Shown: positions 15,013 to 23,760, counted from the stretch's first letter. The stretch is 62,841 nt of DNA from an uncultured Acetatifactor sp. (GCF_910585425.1 NZ_CAJUCP010000027.1:1-62841); one strand, 5' to 3'. The notes: generated from the letters alone by a model not told the origin. Made by a program: numbers and translations.

Positions 15013-16464
15013 TTACATCGCCCCGTCCCGGCCGAACACTACCTTCACGGTCTTCAACAATATCCTGAAATCCAGCCCCATGCTCCATTCCGTGATGTAC
15101 TTGGTGTCGAGCTTCACCACCTCTTCGAAATCCGTAATCTTGCTCCTGCCGCTGACCTGCCACAATCCGGTGATGCCCGGGCGTACCGCAAGCCTGGCCC
15201 GGTGGTGGGGTTCATACCGGTCCCACTCGTCTAAGGTAGGCGGCCTGGTTCCCACAAGGCTCATATCCCCCTTCAGCACATTGAAGAACTGCGGGAACTC
15301 ATCCAGGCTCCAGTCGCGTATGAAGTTCCCCAGGCCCTTTTTCACGGTTCCGTCCGGCAGCACCCTGCATCCTATGATGCGCGGATCGCCCTCCAGCTTG
15401 AACATCAGGCCGTCTCCGTGCTGGTTCCTCTCCATCAGTTCCTTCTTCCGCTCCTCGGCATCCATGTACATGCTCCGGAACTTGTATATCCGAAACCGTT
15501 TACCGTTCATCCCCACACGTTCCTGCGTAAAGAACACCGGGCCCGGCGAGGCAATGAAAATCGCCGGCGCAAGCAGGACGAACAATACACCCGTGATAAC
15601 ACATCCCGCAATCCCGCCAGCGATGTCCATGGCACGCTTGGCGAACTGCTGCAGGGGCGTGGCGTAGCTGATGCTGGTGGTCAATACCGTATGGCCGCCC
15701 ACATGGCCCACGAACTGCCGCATCCCGCCGCCGTCTTCTGCCCGGAACACGCTGACATGGACCACCACGCCCATCCCGGCCAGGCGTTCCACTAACTGCT
15801 CCGGATAAGGCTGCTCCCGGGGCAATACCACCAAAGCTTCATCCACCCAACTGCGGCATACGGCATCCACCACATCCCCGGCTCCCGCCACCACGGGCAC
15901 ACCGTCAATCTCGCCGCCGCGCATGTCCCTGTCCAGAACCGCTATCCCCGTTATCAGGAATCCCTCCGTGCCATGCTCCATGATATCCGCCGCACATTCC
16001 CGGGCCAGACTGAAATCCGTCACCAGGAGAAGCGAACGCTGATCTGCCACCGTCCTGCGCCGTATCAGGAAAGCCTTCCAGAGGACCCTGAGGAAATAAC
16101 TCATACAGACATATAGAACGCCCGTCAGATAGATGACGAACTGGGAATAATCCGCGCTGGTCTGTGTCGTGAACAGCCCGGTAATGACCACTGCCTCCAC
16201 CAGACACGCCTGTCGGATGGTCGCCCCGAACTCCTCATAGCGCCCCCGCCGCAATATGCCGCTGAAAGCCCCTGTCAGGAGCACCACGGCCACCTCGGCC
16301 AGCAGGACGATTATGCCGATTTCTTTGTACGCCTCGTCCTGGTAGGGGCTGGAGGGCCCCATACGCACCGCATAGGCCAGAAGAAAGGCCGCCTGTATGC
16401 AGAGCAGATCCAACACTATGAAATCAAGGTGTTTCAGCCATCCTCCGGCCTTTTTTCTATACAT
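15013..16464 (-). CDS. Polyprenyl-phosphate sugar-1-phosphate transferase
   Basis: Starts exopolysaccharide repeat units by transferring a sugar-1-phosphate onto undecaprenyl phosphate at the membrane. The 483-residue protein has four or five N-terminal helices (about 13-35, 48-66, 84-102, 108-126), a central soluble region, a further helix around 280-300, then the bacterial sugar transferase domain: ERVGMNGKRFRIYKFRSM, RDWSLDEFPQFFNVLKGDMS, and RPGITGLWQVSGR. These are the family signatures. The upstream DNA (16465-16793) contains a large hairpin and may regulate it. Confidence 0.93.
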   Translation of the reverse strand: MYRKKAGGWLKHLDFIVLDLLCIQAAFLLAYAVRMGPSSPYQDEAYKEIGIIVLLAEVAVVLLTGAFSGILRRGRYEEFGATIRQACLVEAVVITGLFTTQTSADYSQFVIYLTGVLYVCMSYFLRVLWKAFLIRRRTVADQRSLLLVTDFSLARECAADIMEHGTEGFLITGIAVLDRDMRGGEIDGVPVVAGAGDVVDAVCRSWVDEALVVLPREQPYPEQLVERLAGMGVVVHVSVFRAEDGGGMRQFVGHVGGHTVLTTSISYATPLQQFAKRAMDIAGGIAGCVITGVLFVLLAPAIFIASPGPVFFTQERVGMNGKRFRIYKFRSMYMDAEERKKELMERNQHGDGLMFKLEGDPRIIGCRVLPDGTVKKGLGNFIRDWSLDEFPQFFNVLKGDMSLVGTRPPTLDEWDRYEPHHRARLAVRPGITGLWQVSGRSKITDFEEVVKLDTKYITEWSMGLDFRILLKTVKVVFGRDGAM

Positions 16465-16793
16465 GGCCGCAACGCCCCTCTCTCTGGTAAACCCTTACCT
16501 GTCACAATCCCGCATCCTGCGCCGCGAGCTGCCGCCTTTTTCGTCCGTTTCGGAGGCTTACGGCGCAGGATGCAGAATCGTTTATCTGTTGCGGAAATCC
16601 GCAGCATACTTCCTTTTTAAACATCCTGCCCCCCCGAACCGGGAAGGGCAGGATAACCACATGTCAAAGGATTCTCATTTTATTTCTTTTATTTTAATAC
16701 GTATAGCACATCCTGACAGCAGATTCTTACTGCTGATTAATCATGCATGATTAATCCCATGCTTATCCCTGCATGGGCAGGGCTTAAAACAGA
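16465..16793. other. Structured intergenic region upstream of the sugar transferase gene
   Basis: No gene. GCATCCTGCGCCG (16512-16524) and its exact inverse (16561-16573) enclose GCC/GGC and TCCG/CGGA sub-stems. TCCTGCCC/GGGCAGGA forms a second hairpin (16624-16653). A run of inverted repeats lies at 16717-16777. Together these suggest a leader RNA or terminators; no known riboswitch is recognised. Confidence 0.5.
16717..16777. repeat. Cluster of three inverted repeats
   Basis: CAGCAG/CTGCTG (16717-16735), the 22-bp perfect palindrome GATTAATCATG/CATGATTAATC (16735-16756), and CCCATGC/GCATGGG (16756-16777) follow one another almost without gaps, just past the 3' end of the surface-protein gene. 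Confidence 0.65.
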
Positions 16794-17357
16794 TTAGCCG
16801 TTGCAGCGAGCCTTCTTAGCGCAAACAACAACGCCAGCCAGGCACAGAACTGCCATCATGCCAGCTACGGGCAGGGTCTCACCGGTCTTAGGGGACACGG
16901 GAGCGCCAGTAGCAGTTGTGGTAGTTGTAGGAGCGGTTCCCTCAACAGGGGGAAGAGCGGGCTTGGTCGTGTCATCCACCACTACAAGTATGAACGGAGA
17001 GCAGCTCTCGATTATAGCATAATACCTTTTTGCTGTTGAATCGTAGTGTACAGCAACTTCCTCCAGGAACTCACCGGTATCCTTATTGTAGTGGAACAAT
17101 ACATAGCCGCCCTTTGAAGGGTGAGGAAGACTGCTGCCATCGGCCTCGTTAAGCCAATACGTACCAGGCTCAGTAATCTCATATTCTCTTACGACATATA
17201 ATACATCTCTGCCGTACTTGCCATTCTCGAGACTTTCCTTCAAGTCCTCCGCAATCTTATTAGCTACTACGCTGGGGTTCTCCTTAGCACTAACGCTCAT
17301 GCCAAATACCATAGCCAGTGCCAAGCAAAGAGCCAGCATTTTTGTGAATTTCTTCAT
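16794..17357 (-). CDS. Secreted surface protein with SPKTG sorting signal
   Basis: A 187-residue protein with a signal peptide (KKFTKMLALCLALAMVFGMSVSA, about 1-24) and a C-terminal cell-wall sorting signal: SPKTG, then a hydrophobic stretch and the positive tail KKARCNG. A Thr/Pro-rich linker (about 130-150) precedes it. The central domain is not recognised. C. difficile sortase B accepts SPKTG-type signals, and a class B sortase gene lies two genes upstream here, so this is a plausible substrate. AGGAGG precedes the ATG. Cell-wall attachment is inferred. Confidence 0.8.
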   Translation of the reverse strand: MKKFTKMLALCLALAMVFGMSVSAKENPSVVANKIAEDLKESLENGKYGRDVLYVVREYEITEPGTYWLNEADGSSLPHPSKGGYVLFHYNKDTGEFLEEVAVHYDSTAKRYYAIIESCSPFILVVVDDTTKPALPPVEGTAPTTTTTATGAPVSPKTGETLPVAGMMAVLCLAGVVVCAKKARCNG

Positions 17358-17431
17358 TTTTAAATTTCCTCCTTTCCTCTTCCATGTGGTTATATCAAGC
17401 TTTACAGCTTAATACCTGTTTCATCTCCGGC

Positions 17432-18541
17432 CTACTCTATCTCCTCATAGAAGATTTTCAGTATCAGCCGATAAAGGGCATCTTCATCCACGTAGAATTC
17501 TTCAAATCTCTCCCCGTCTTTAATCTCGCCCTCCAAGACATACATATCATCACTATCAAAACTGTAATTCAGTATCTGAGTGGCAAGATACCCCACCTCG
17601 TCCACTGAAATATCGGTCACCATATATTTACTCAAAATTCCATATAAGGATACCGGAAATGTCAAATCATTCTTCGTGGCTGCCAGAGCTTTGGCCGCAT
17701 AAGCCACCAAATACTGTTTCTGACGCTTTAGCCGCCCATCTGCCGTCCTGGCCTTGTTGATATCCCTGTTGTGCAGATAGTAATAAGCATCCATCCCTTC
17801 CAGATGCAGCTGCTCCCCCTCTGTGACCCGGTACTCACCAAAGTCAAGGGTCTCAGCGGCCTGTAAATCGACACCGCCCACAGCATCATTAATCAACGGA
17901 ATGGCACCCATATTTATAGCGCAGTACCCATGGATAGGCAATCTGTAGAACAGATTCGATACAGCCTTCACGCTGCGCTCACAGCTCGTCTTCCTGCCGT
18001 CTCCAAATCCATGCTGTACGGCCAGCTGCGCCTTGGTCATTCCCAGATAAGATCCATCCAAATCGTAGACCTCCACCTCTGTCATAGTGTCCCTGGGAAT
18101 GCCGATGACGGAAATCTTCCTGTTGTGAGGATTCAGCACCAGAAGGAAATTCGCATCCGACTGTCCGCCGTCTGCACCGTCCTCCGCATCCTGTACCTCA
18201 GTCATCTTATCGACACCCATGAAAAGAAATGTCAATATATCCGAATTATATCGATAGTGAACCCCTTCGAATCGGAAATCCCCTTCCTGCCAATCCTCTT
18301 CTTCCTCTACATCAATGCTTCCTCCCAGGGCCACGGCCATATCCGACAACGTGCCAATCACTTCGCCGTCATCTGCCCTGCTGTAAAGGCTGTTCTTACC
18401 GGATATCTGCAACAGAAGGAAGGATATGGCAATGACGAATATCACCACCACCACGCCCAGCAGCAGATTGAACACAATACGGCCTCCCCGTATCCTCTTT
18501 ACTGCTGCCTTTCCCTCGGCGTCCCTATTCCTCGCTGGCAT
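17432..18541 (-). CDS. LytR-CpsA-Psr (LCP) family protein
   Basis: A 369-residue membrane protein of the LCP family, which attaches wall polysaccharides or teichoic acids to peptidoglycan. One N-terminal helix (about 24-46) follows a basic start. The LCP domain contains FLFMGVD, SDANFLLVLNPHNRKISVIGIPRD (metal and lipid phosphate residues), INDAVGGVDL, and HNRDINKARTADGRLKRQ. Its 5' end overlaps the sortase gene by 17 bp. Position next to the surface and exopolysaccharide genes supports a role in linking wall polymers. Confidence 0.9.
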   Translation of the reverse strand: MPARNRDAEGKAAVKRIRGGRIVFNLLLGVVVVIFVIAISFLLLQISGKNSLYSRADDGEVIGTLSDMAVALGGSIDVEEEEDWQEGDFRFEGVHYRYNSDILTFLFMGVDKMTEVQDAEDGADGGQSDANFLLVLNPHNRKISVIGIPRDTMTEVEVYDLDGSYLGMTKAQLAVQHGFGDGRKTSCERSVKAVSNLFYRLPIHGYCAINMGAIPLINDAVGGVDLQAAETLDFGEYRVTEGEQLHLEGMDAYYYLHNRDINKARTADGRLKRQKQYLVAYAAKALAATKNDLTFPVSLYGILSKYMVTDISVDEVGYLATQILNYSFDSDDMYVLEGEIKDGERFEEFYVDEDALYRLILKIFYEEIE

Positions 18542-19412
18542 TCAATAGCACCCCCTGTACAACAAAACGGTTGTTGGGCTTCGTGGATATGCAGGTGGAC
18601 AATGTGATGATGCTGTCATCCCCATCCACTTCTACATCCCCCCTGAGAACACTTCCCATGATACGGGCATCGCTGATATCTTTTATATAATCTTCCAGAA
18701 CGCTCTTCTCCTCAAACCAGTTATGGGCATAGAGGATATGCTCATCCGTCGTCTCATGCGCCGTAAATATCTCGTATACCAGCAGACTGTCCGGCGTATA
18801 GATATAAACGTAAGGATGGGATTCCATATATTCGCTGTCCGCATACTTGTGAAGCCCGGCGAACATGCTGCCATCCTTCATATTGTGGCCGTACACCACC
18901 GTCACGGGATCCGTAAAATCCTTCGCATTGTAGTCTTCCGTATAGATACATCCCGGATAGCCTCTGCTGCCGTCCAGATTGTAATTCAAATAGTATGTAT
19001 TATCCGTAGGGTGCTGCAGAATCGGATAATCGACTGCGGTATCCGGTATATATATCCATGCGTAGATATCCTTATTGACCGTCTCGTGCAGATTGTCGAA
19101 GTCAACCTGCTTTTCCGGAACGGGGATACCCATGTCTTCCAGCGCCTTCAGGGGGTCAACCTCCTCTTCCGGCTCTTCTTCCGATGCCTCGCTGCCCTCG
19201 CTGCTTTCTACAGAGGGCTCCGGAGTCTCTTCCAGTACGACCTTCGTAGTCTGCTCCGCAAGGCTCTCATACTGCTCCTCCGCTTCTTCCTGCTTGGCCT
19301 TCCCCGCGCAGGCTACCACCGTGCACACGATTGCTGCAACGAGGAATGCCATGCTCGCTATCTTCCAGATACGCGCCCTGTTGCCACCCGCATCCTTGTC
19401 ATTCTTCCTCAT
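18525..19412 (-). CDS. Class B sortase
   Basis: Membrane-anchored transpeptidase that joins sorting-signal proteins to the wall. One N-terminal helix (about 19-37) is followed by an acidic Glu/Ser linker and the sortase domain: His in VVYGHNMKDGS, catalytic Cys in TLSTC, and Arg in NNRFVVQG. The TLSTC form and two long helices before the Cys fit class B. ATG at 19412 lies 11 bases after AGGAGG; a TTG two codons upstream (19418) lies 5 bases after it and is possible. It heads a sortase-LCP-surface protein run. Confidence 0.92.
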   Translation of the reverse strand: MRKNDKDAGGNRARIWKIASMAFLVAAIVCTVVACAGKAKQEEAEEQYESLAEQTTKVVLEETPEPSVESSEGSEASEEEPEEEVDPLKALEDMGIPVPEKQVDFDNLHETVNKDIYAWIYIPDTAVDYPILQHPTDNTYYLNYNLDGSRGYPGCIYTEDYNAKDFTDPVTVVYGHNMKDGSMFAGLHKYADSEYMESHPYVYIYTPDSLLVYEIFTAHETTDEHILYAHNWFEEKSVLEDYIKDISDARIMGSVLRGDVEVDGDDSIITLSTCISTKPNNRFVVQGVLLNASEE

Positions 19413-19432
19413 GTCCAAGCAGTCCTCCTTTT

Positions 19433-19462
19433 AAATCCTATCAAATCCTATCAAATCCTATC
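19433..19462. repeat. Three tandem 10-bp repeats before the sortase gene
   Basis: AAATCCTATC occurs three times head to tail (19433, 19443, 19453), between the promoter and the ribosome site. One helical turn per unit suggests a protein-binding array in the leader. Confidence 0.7.
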
Positions 19463-19481
19463 TTTTCACAACGCCTCTTTT

Positions 19482-19510
19482 ATTTTATACTTAATGCGCT
19501 CATAATGCAA
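19482..19510 (-). promoter_or_regulatory. Promoter of the sortase-LCP operon
   Basis: On the minus strand TTGCAT and TAAAAT are separated by 17 bp, about 70 bp upstream of the sortase start. Confidence 0.6.
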
Positions 19511-19689
19511 GTCCCATTTCACAATTACCATTTTTTTAGTAATTTTGATAGTTTTCCAAATGGTATGTTATATATTTTGCTATAAATGACCGTTTAATTC
19601 GACTTTTTTGCCTCTATTCCGCATCTTTTCTTTGAAAAACCTGACCTCTACCCCCCCGTATCGGTCTGCACCGGCATATTGAACAATCC

Positions 19690-20013
19690 TCAGCCTTCTC
19701 CGGCCTTCTCCACCCGGCTGATTGCATTCTTCTCCATGGGAATACGGCAGTTCTTGTTGCTGCCGAACTCCACGATGACCATGTCGTCCTTCATGTCGAT
19801 TACGACTCCGTAGAAGCCGGATGTGGTCAGCACCACGTCCCCGATCGCCAGCGATGCCAGCATGGCCGCCACCCTTTTCTTCTCCTTGTTCTGAGGGCGC
19901 ATCAGAAAGAACCACATCGCGCCGATAACCACAGCGTACATAAGCAGCATGCTAATCAGTCCGGCTCCTCCGGCTCCTGCCGCCGCATCAGCACCAGTCA
20001 ATAATATACCCAT
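19690..20013 (-). CDS. yajC: Sec translocon accessory subunit YajC
   Basis: A 107-residue single-span membrane protein that joins SecDF-type complexes at the translocon. The helix SMLLMYAVVIGAMWFFLMRPQNKEKK (split at residues 21-46) is the family hallmark, followed by the SLAIGDVVLTTSGFYG-type beta domain. GGAGG lies four bases before the ATG. It follows tgt, the usual partner in many bacteria, but also has its own promoter. The leading Ala/Gly stretch is normal for clostridial YajC. Confidence 0.93.
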   Translation of the reverse strand: MGILLTGADAAAGAGGAGLISMLLMYAVVIGAMWFFLMRPQNKEKKRVAAMLASLAIGDVVLTTSGFYGVVIDMKDDMVIVEFGSNKNCRIPMEKNAISRVEKAGEG

Positions 20014-20069
20014 CTTTCCTCCATTCTAACGTCACGGTAACCAGACGTTCGTAGCTTGTCTAAATAAGT

Positions 20070-20098
20070 ATGATACACAATAAAAGCCAATCGGTCAA
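20070..20098 (-). promoter_or_regulatory. Promoter of yajC
   Basis: On the minus strand TTGACC and TATCAT are spaced 17 bp. An inverted repeat CGGTCA/TGACCG (20092-20109) overlaps the -35, and could be an operator or the tgt terminator stem. Confidence 0.6.
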
Positions 20099-20139
20099 GG
20101 GGCTGACCGGATTTTCCTGACCTTTTTCCGAAATCCCGG

Positions 20140-21270
20140 TCAATCCTGCATCGCCATCCCCTCCAGCTTCCCCTTCTTATACGCCGCGAACCTCCCCTCG
20201 TCCAGCGCGTTCCGCACCTCACTCATCATCGTATTATAAAAATACAGATTATGCAGCACGCACAGACGCATCCCCAGCATCTCCTTGGCCTTCAGCAGAT
20301 GACGGATGTAAGCCCTGGAATACCTCCGGCAGGCCGGGCAGCCGCAGCCCTCCTCGATGGGCCTGTCGTCCAGCTCGTACTTGGCGTTGAACAGGTTTAT
20401 CTTCCCGCGGTTGGTGTACAGATGCCCGTGCCTGCCGTTCCGGCTGGGGTACACGCAGTCGAAGAAATCCACGCCCCGCTCCACGCTCTCCAGGATATTG
20501 GCCGGCGTGCCCACGCCCATGAGGTAGGTGGGCCTGTCCTGGGGCAGATACGGCACCACTTCGTCCAGAATGTGGTACATCTCCTCGTGGGTCTCTCCCA
20601 CGGCCAGGCCGCCCACCGCATAGCCGTCCATCTCCATCTCTGCTATCCGTTTCGCATGCTCTATGCGGATGTCCGGATATACGGCTCCCTGATTGATGCC
20701 AAAGAGCAGTTGTCTGCGGTTGATTGTATCCTCCAGGCCGTTCAGACGTGCCATCTCCCGCTTGCAGCGCTCCAGCCATCTGGCCGTGCGGTCCACGGAG
20801 GCCTGCACATATCCCCTGTCCGCCTTGCTGGGCGCGCACTCGTCAAAGGCCATGGCGATGGTGGAGGCCAGGTTGGACTGGATGCGCATGCTCTCCTCCG
20901 GCCCCATGAAGATCTTCCTGCCGTCCACATGGGAGTTGAAGTACACCCCCTCCTCCCTGATCTTGCGCAGCCCCGCCAGGGAAAATACCTGGAATCCGCC
21001 GGAATCCGTAAGTATGGGCCTGTCCCAGGACATGAACTTATGCAGCCCGCCCAACTGCTTCACCACCGTATCCCCGGGGCGCACATGCAGATGGTAGGTG
21101 TTGGAGAGCTCCACCTGGGTCCCTATCTGCTCCAGATCGGATGTGGCCACCGCCCCTTTGATGGCGGCCGCGGTTCCCACGTTCATGAACACAGGGGTCT
21201 GAATCGTGCCGTGGACTGTCACAAGCTCTGCGCGCTTCGCCCTTCCTTCCTGCTTTAAGATGCGATACAT
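20140..21270 (-). CDS. tgt: tRNA-guanine transglycosylase
   Basis: Exchanges guanine 34 for preQ1 in tRNAs with GUN anticodons. The 376-residue protein has VFMNVGTAAAIKG, the nucleophile/substrate Asp in ILTDSGGFQVFSL, GGLAVGE, the second catalytic Asp in DFFDCVYPSRNGRHG, and the zinc site CGCPAC with CxxxH near the end. The length is normal. It lies 47 bp downstream of aroC on the same strand, and yajC follows. Confidence 0.95.
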   Translation of the reverse strand: MYRILKQEGRAKRAELVTVHGTIQTPVFMNVGTAAAIKGAVATSDLEQIGTQVELSNTYHLHVRPGDTVVKQLGGLHKFMSWDRPILTDSGGFQVFSLAGLRKIREEGVYFNSHVDGRKIFMGPEESMRIQSNLASTIAMAFDECAPSKADRGYVQASVDRTARWLERCKREMARLNGLEDTINRRQLLFGINQGAVYPDIRIEHAKRIAEMEMDGYAVGGLAVGETHEEMYHILDEVVPYLPQDRPTYLMGVGTPANILESVERGVDFFDCVYPSRNGRHGHLYTNRGKINLFNAKYELDDRPIEEGCGCPACRRYSRAYIRHLLKAKEMLGMRLCVLHNLYFYNTMMSEVRNALDEGRFAAYKKGKLEGMAMQD

Positions 21271-21317
21271 CTGTCTCTCCTCCTTGACGACTCTGATAGT
21301 TTTCCGTAATCTTCACC

Positions 21318-22499
21318 CTATTCCGTGGCATCCTGTCCCGCACCGCTGCGCGATACAGCGCTCCGTGGCGCCCCGCTTTGTGCCCCGGCATTTCTGCGGC
21401 CCCCGGCATAGAAATCGGCAATATAATCCATCCGCGCGGACATATTCAGCAGCATGGCGTCCAGCACCGTCAGCGCCGTCATGCACTCCAGCACCACCAC
21501 GGCCCTGGGCACGATGATCGGGTCATGCCGTCCCTTGATATGGACCTCGATCTCCTCCCCGGACCGGTTCACTGTCCGCTGCCCCAGGAAGATGGAAGGT
21601 GTGGGCTTCACCCAGGCCCGCACCACCACCGTATCCCCGTCGCTGATGCCGCCCAGGATGCCGCCCGCGTGATTGGTCGTCTTTACCACACTTCCGTCTT
21701 CCATATGGAAAGCGTCATTGTTCTCGCTTCCCCGCCTGGCAGCCACCTGAATCCCGTCTCCGATCTCCACGGCCTTCACCGCGCCGATGGACATGACGGC
21801 CTTTGCCAGGTTCGCGTCCAGCTTCTCGAAGACAGGATCGCCGATTCCCGCAGGAAGCCCCTCCACGATGCATTCCATGCAGCCCCCCACGGAATCCGTC
21901 TCCCGCTTCGCCTTCTCCAGATATTCCACAGCCGCCGCGTCCGCTGCCGCATCTGGCATGGCCGTGGGCGTGCGCAGGCTCACCGCCCTGTCGAAGGAGC
22001 CCATATCCGCCTCTATGGGGCCGATGGAGCGGGTATAGGCCCACACCCGCACCCCAAGCCGCTCCAGGATCTTACAGGCCACGGCCCCGGCCGCCACCCG
22101 CCCTACCGTCTCCCTGCCGGAGGAGCGCCCGCCGCCCCGGTAGTCCCGGAAGCCGTATTTTTCGTCAAAGGTATAGTCCGCGTGGCCCGGGCGGTAATAG
22201 GAGGCTATCTCGCTGTAGTCCCTGGAAATCTGGGAGGTGTTGCGCACCATCAGGGAGATGGGCGTGCCGGTGGTCCTGCCCTCGAACACGCCGGAGAGGA
22301 TCTCCACCGCATCGTCCTCCTTGCGCTGCGTGGCGATGCCGCTGGAGCCCGGCTTGCGCCTGTCCAGATACCGCTGGATGTCCGCCTCCTCCAAAGGCAG
22401 CCCCGCGGGGCAGCCGTCGATGACCACCCCAAGAGCCTTTCCATGGGATTCCCCCCATGTGGCGATTTTAAAAACTGTCCCATATGTCGAACCGGCCAT
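21318..22499 (-). CDS. aroC: Chorismate synthase
   Basis: Converts EPSP to chorismate with reduced FMN, the last step of the common aromatic pathway. The 393-residue protein starts with GTVFKIATWGESHGKALG and contains GRSSGRETVGRVAAGAVA and the RAVVVLECM/ARMDYIA end, all family signatures. The ATG at 22499 is chosen because AGGAGG lies just upstream; a longer frame has no such site. Slightly long because of a Ala/Gly/Ser tail after DYIADF, typical of clostridial copies. Other aro genes are not nearby. Confidence 0.95.
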   Translation of the reverse strand: MAGSTYGTVFKIATWGESHGKALGVVIDGCPAGLPLEEADIQRYLDRRKPGSSGIATQRKEDDAVEILSGVFEGRTTGTPISLMVRNTSQISRDYSEIASYYRPGHADYTFDEKYGFRDYRGGGRSSGRETVGRVAAGAVACKILERLGVRVWAYTRSIGPIEADMGSFDRAVSLRTPTAMPDAAADAAAVEYLEKAKRETDSVGGCMECIVEGLPAGIGDPVFEKLDANLAKAVMSIGAVKAVEIGDGIQVAARRGSENNDAFHMEDGSVVKTTNHAGGILGGISDGDTVVVRAWVKPTPSIFLGQRTVNRSGEEIEVHIKGRHDPIIVPRAVVVLECMTALTVLDAMLLNMSARMDYIADFYAGGRRNAGAQSGAPRSAVSRSGAGQDATE

Positions 22500-22523
22500 T
22501 TTTCCTCCTGTCCTCCCGTTCAA

Positions 22524-22554
22524 GAAAAATGGGCTGCCGCTTCAAGCAACCCAT
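22524..22554 (-). terminator. Terminator after the lactonase gene
   Basis: On the minus strand ATGGGTTGC and GCAGCCCAT form a stem with one G-U pair, followed by TTTTTC. It lies between the lactonase stop and the aroC ribosome site. Confidence 0.8.
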
Positions 22555-22560
22555 CCAACC

Positions 22561-23610
22561 TCATAGTTTGTGGAACGTAATGCAGTTCGGCACGTCCACC
22601 TTGATGGGCGGCCCGTTCATGATCATAGTCCCCTGCTCTACATTTACATGGAAGAAAGTCATGCTGTTGGTCTCATGGTTCAGGGACACCAGGAATTTAT
22701 TGTTGGGGAACAGGCTCGCGTCCTTCGGATACTCCCCGCCCACAGGCAGCTCGAAAATCTCCCTGAGATGCCCCGTAGCCTCATCCACCTCGAACATCAC
22801 CACGGAATTGGCTCCGGCGTTGCTGCTCAGCAAGTATTTATGGTCCTCAGAGAAGGTCAGCGCGCTGGCCGCGTTAAAGCAGCCCATCTCCTGCTCGCAG
22901 GTGGACACCGTCTGAAGCTTCTCAAAAATAGGCTGTCCGTTCTTCTCCTCGTAGGAGAACACATCGATGCTGCATTTGAATTCATTCACGATATAAATGA
23001 AGCGGCCGTCCCTGGAAATCTTGATATGTCTGGGATTGGCATCCAGCTCGCTGTGGACGATGTCCGCCAGCGCCACCTTGCCCAGCGTCGGGTCGAAGCG
23101 GTACACCTTCACATGGTCCATGCCCTGATCCGCCACCAGCAGATATCTGTTGTCATGGGTCATACGGGCGCAGTTGATATGGGGCCTGGAATTGCGCTCC
23201 GCGATGATGCCAAGCCCTTTGTGGTAGATTTCATCGGTGATGTCGCCTACGGATCCGTCGTCCGCCAGCTTCAGCACCGTCAGCTTCCCGTCGTGATATC
23301 CCGCCACGAAGAGGTATCTGTCGGTATAATCCGTTGCCAGATAGCATCCACGCATGCCGTTGTTGGACGCGAAATTGATGAATTCCAGGCTGCCGTCCTT
23401 CAGGATGAGATAGGACTCCACCCCGAAATCCGTGATGGAATACAGATACTTCGCATTGTGGGAAATCGTCACATAGGACGAGTTGGTGATCTCCACCTTG
23501 TCCTTCTCGATGAAACGCCCCTTCTCCATATCCACATCATATATCTTTATTCCATTTTTGTCTCCCTGCGTATAGGTGGAGACATATGCCACATACTTGT
23601 CTTTTTCCAT
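22561..23610 (-). CDS. Seven-bladed beta-propeller lactonase-family protein
   Basis: A 349-residue protein of the 6-phosphogluconolactonase (Pgl, YbhE-type) beta-propeller family. Repeated blade strands of the form RYLLVADQGMDHVKVY, RHIKISRDGRFIYIVNE and KYLLSSNAGANSVVMFEV are visible, as is the NPRH motif. Members hydrolyse 6-phosphogluconolactone, but others have unknown lactone or no activity, so the substrate is not certain. GGAGG fits the ATG at 23610. It is transcribed alone: it has a promoter upstream and a terminator downstream. Confidence 0.85.
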   Translation of the reverse strand: MEKDKYVAYVSTYTQGDKNGIKIYDVDMEKGRFIEKDKVEITNSSYVTISHNAKYLYSITDFGVESYLILKDGSLEFINFASNNGMRGCYLATDYTDRYLFVAGYHDGKLTVLKLADDGSVGDITDEIYHKGLGIIAERNSRPHINCARMTHDNRYLLVADQGMDHVKVYRFDPTLGKVALADIVHSELDANPRHIKISRDGRFIYIVNEFKCSIDVFSYEEKNGQPIFEKLQTVSTCEQEMGCFNAASALTFSEDHKYLLSSNAGANSVVMFEVDEATGHLREIFELPVGGEYPKDASLFPNNKFLVSLNHETNSMTFFHVNVEQGTMIMNGPPIKVDVPNCITFHKL

Positions 23611-23643
23611 GCTTAAAACCTCCGTTCCCCGGCACATGTCCCT

Positions 23644-23672
23644 ATTATAGCATAATCATTTCCGCTTTTAAA
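23644..23672 (-). promoter_or_regulatory. Probable promoter of the lactonase gene
   Basis: A perfect TATAAT (minus strand) lies about 35 bp before the start codon; the best -35 at 17 bp is a weak TTTAAA. Confidence 0.45.
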
Positions 23673-23695
23673 TACCTTTTCCAAAAAAAGGACGA

Positions 23696-23730
23696 ACAAA
23701 AGGCGGTCAACCTCCATGGGGACCGCCTTT
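23696..23730 (-). terminator. Terminator after the Cys-rich gene
   Basis: AAAGGCGGTC and GACCGCCTTT form a perfect 10-bp stem followed by TTTTG on the minus strand, 31 bp past the stop. Confidence 0.8.
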
Positions 23731-23760
23731 CACCGCTCTTATCCCATTCCGCAGACGGGC

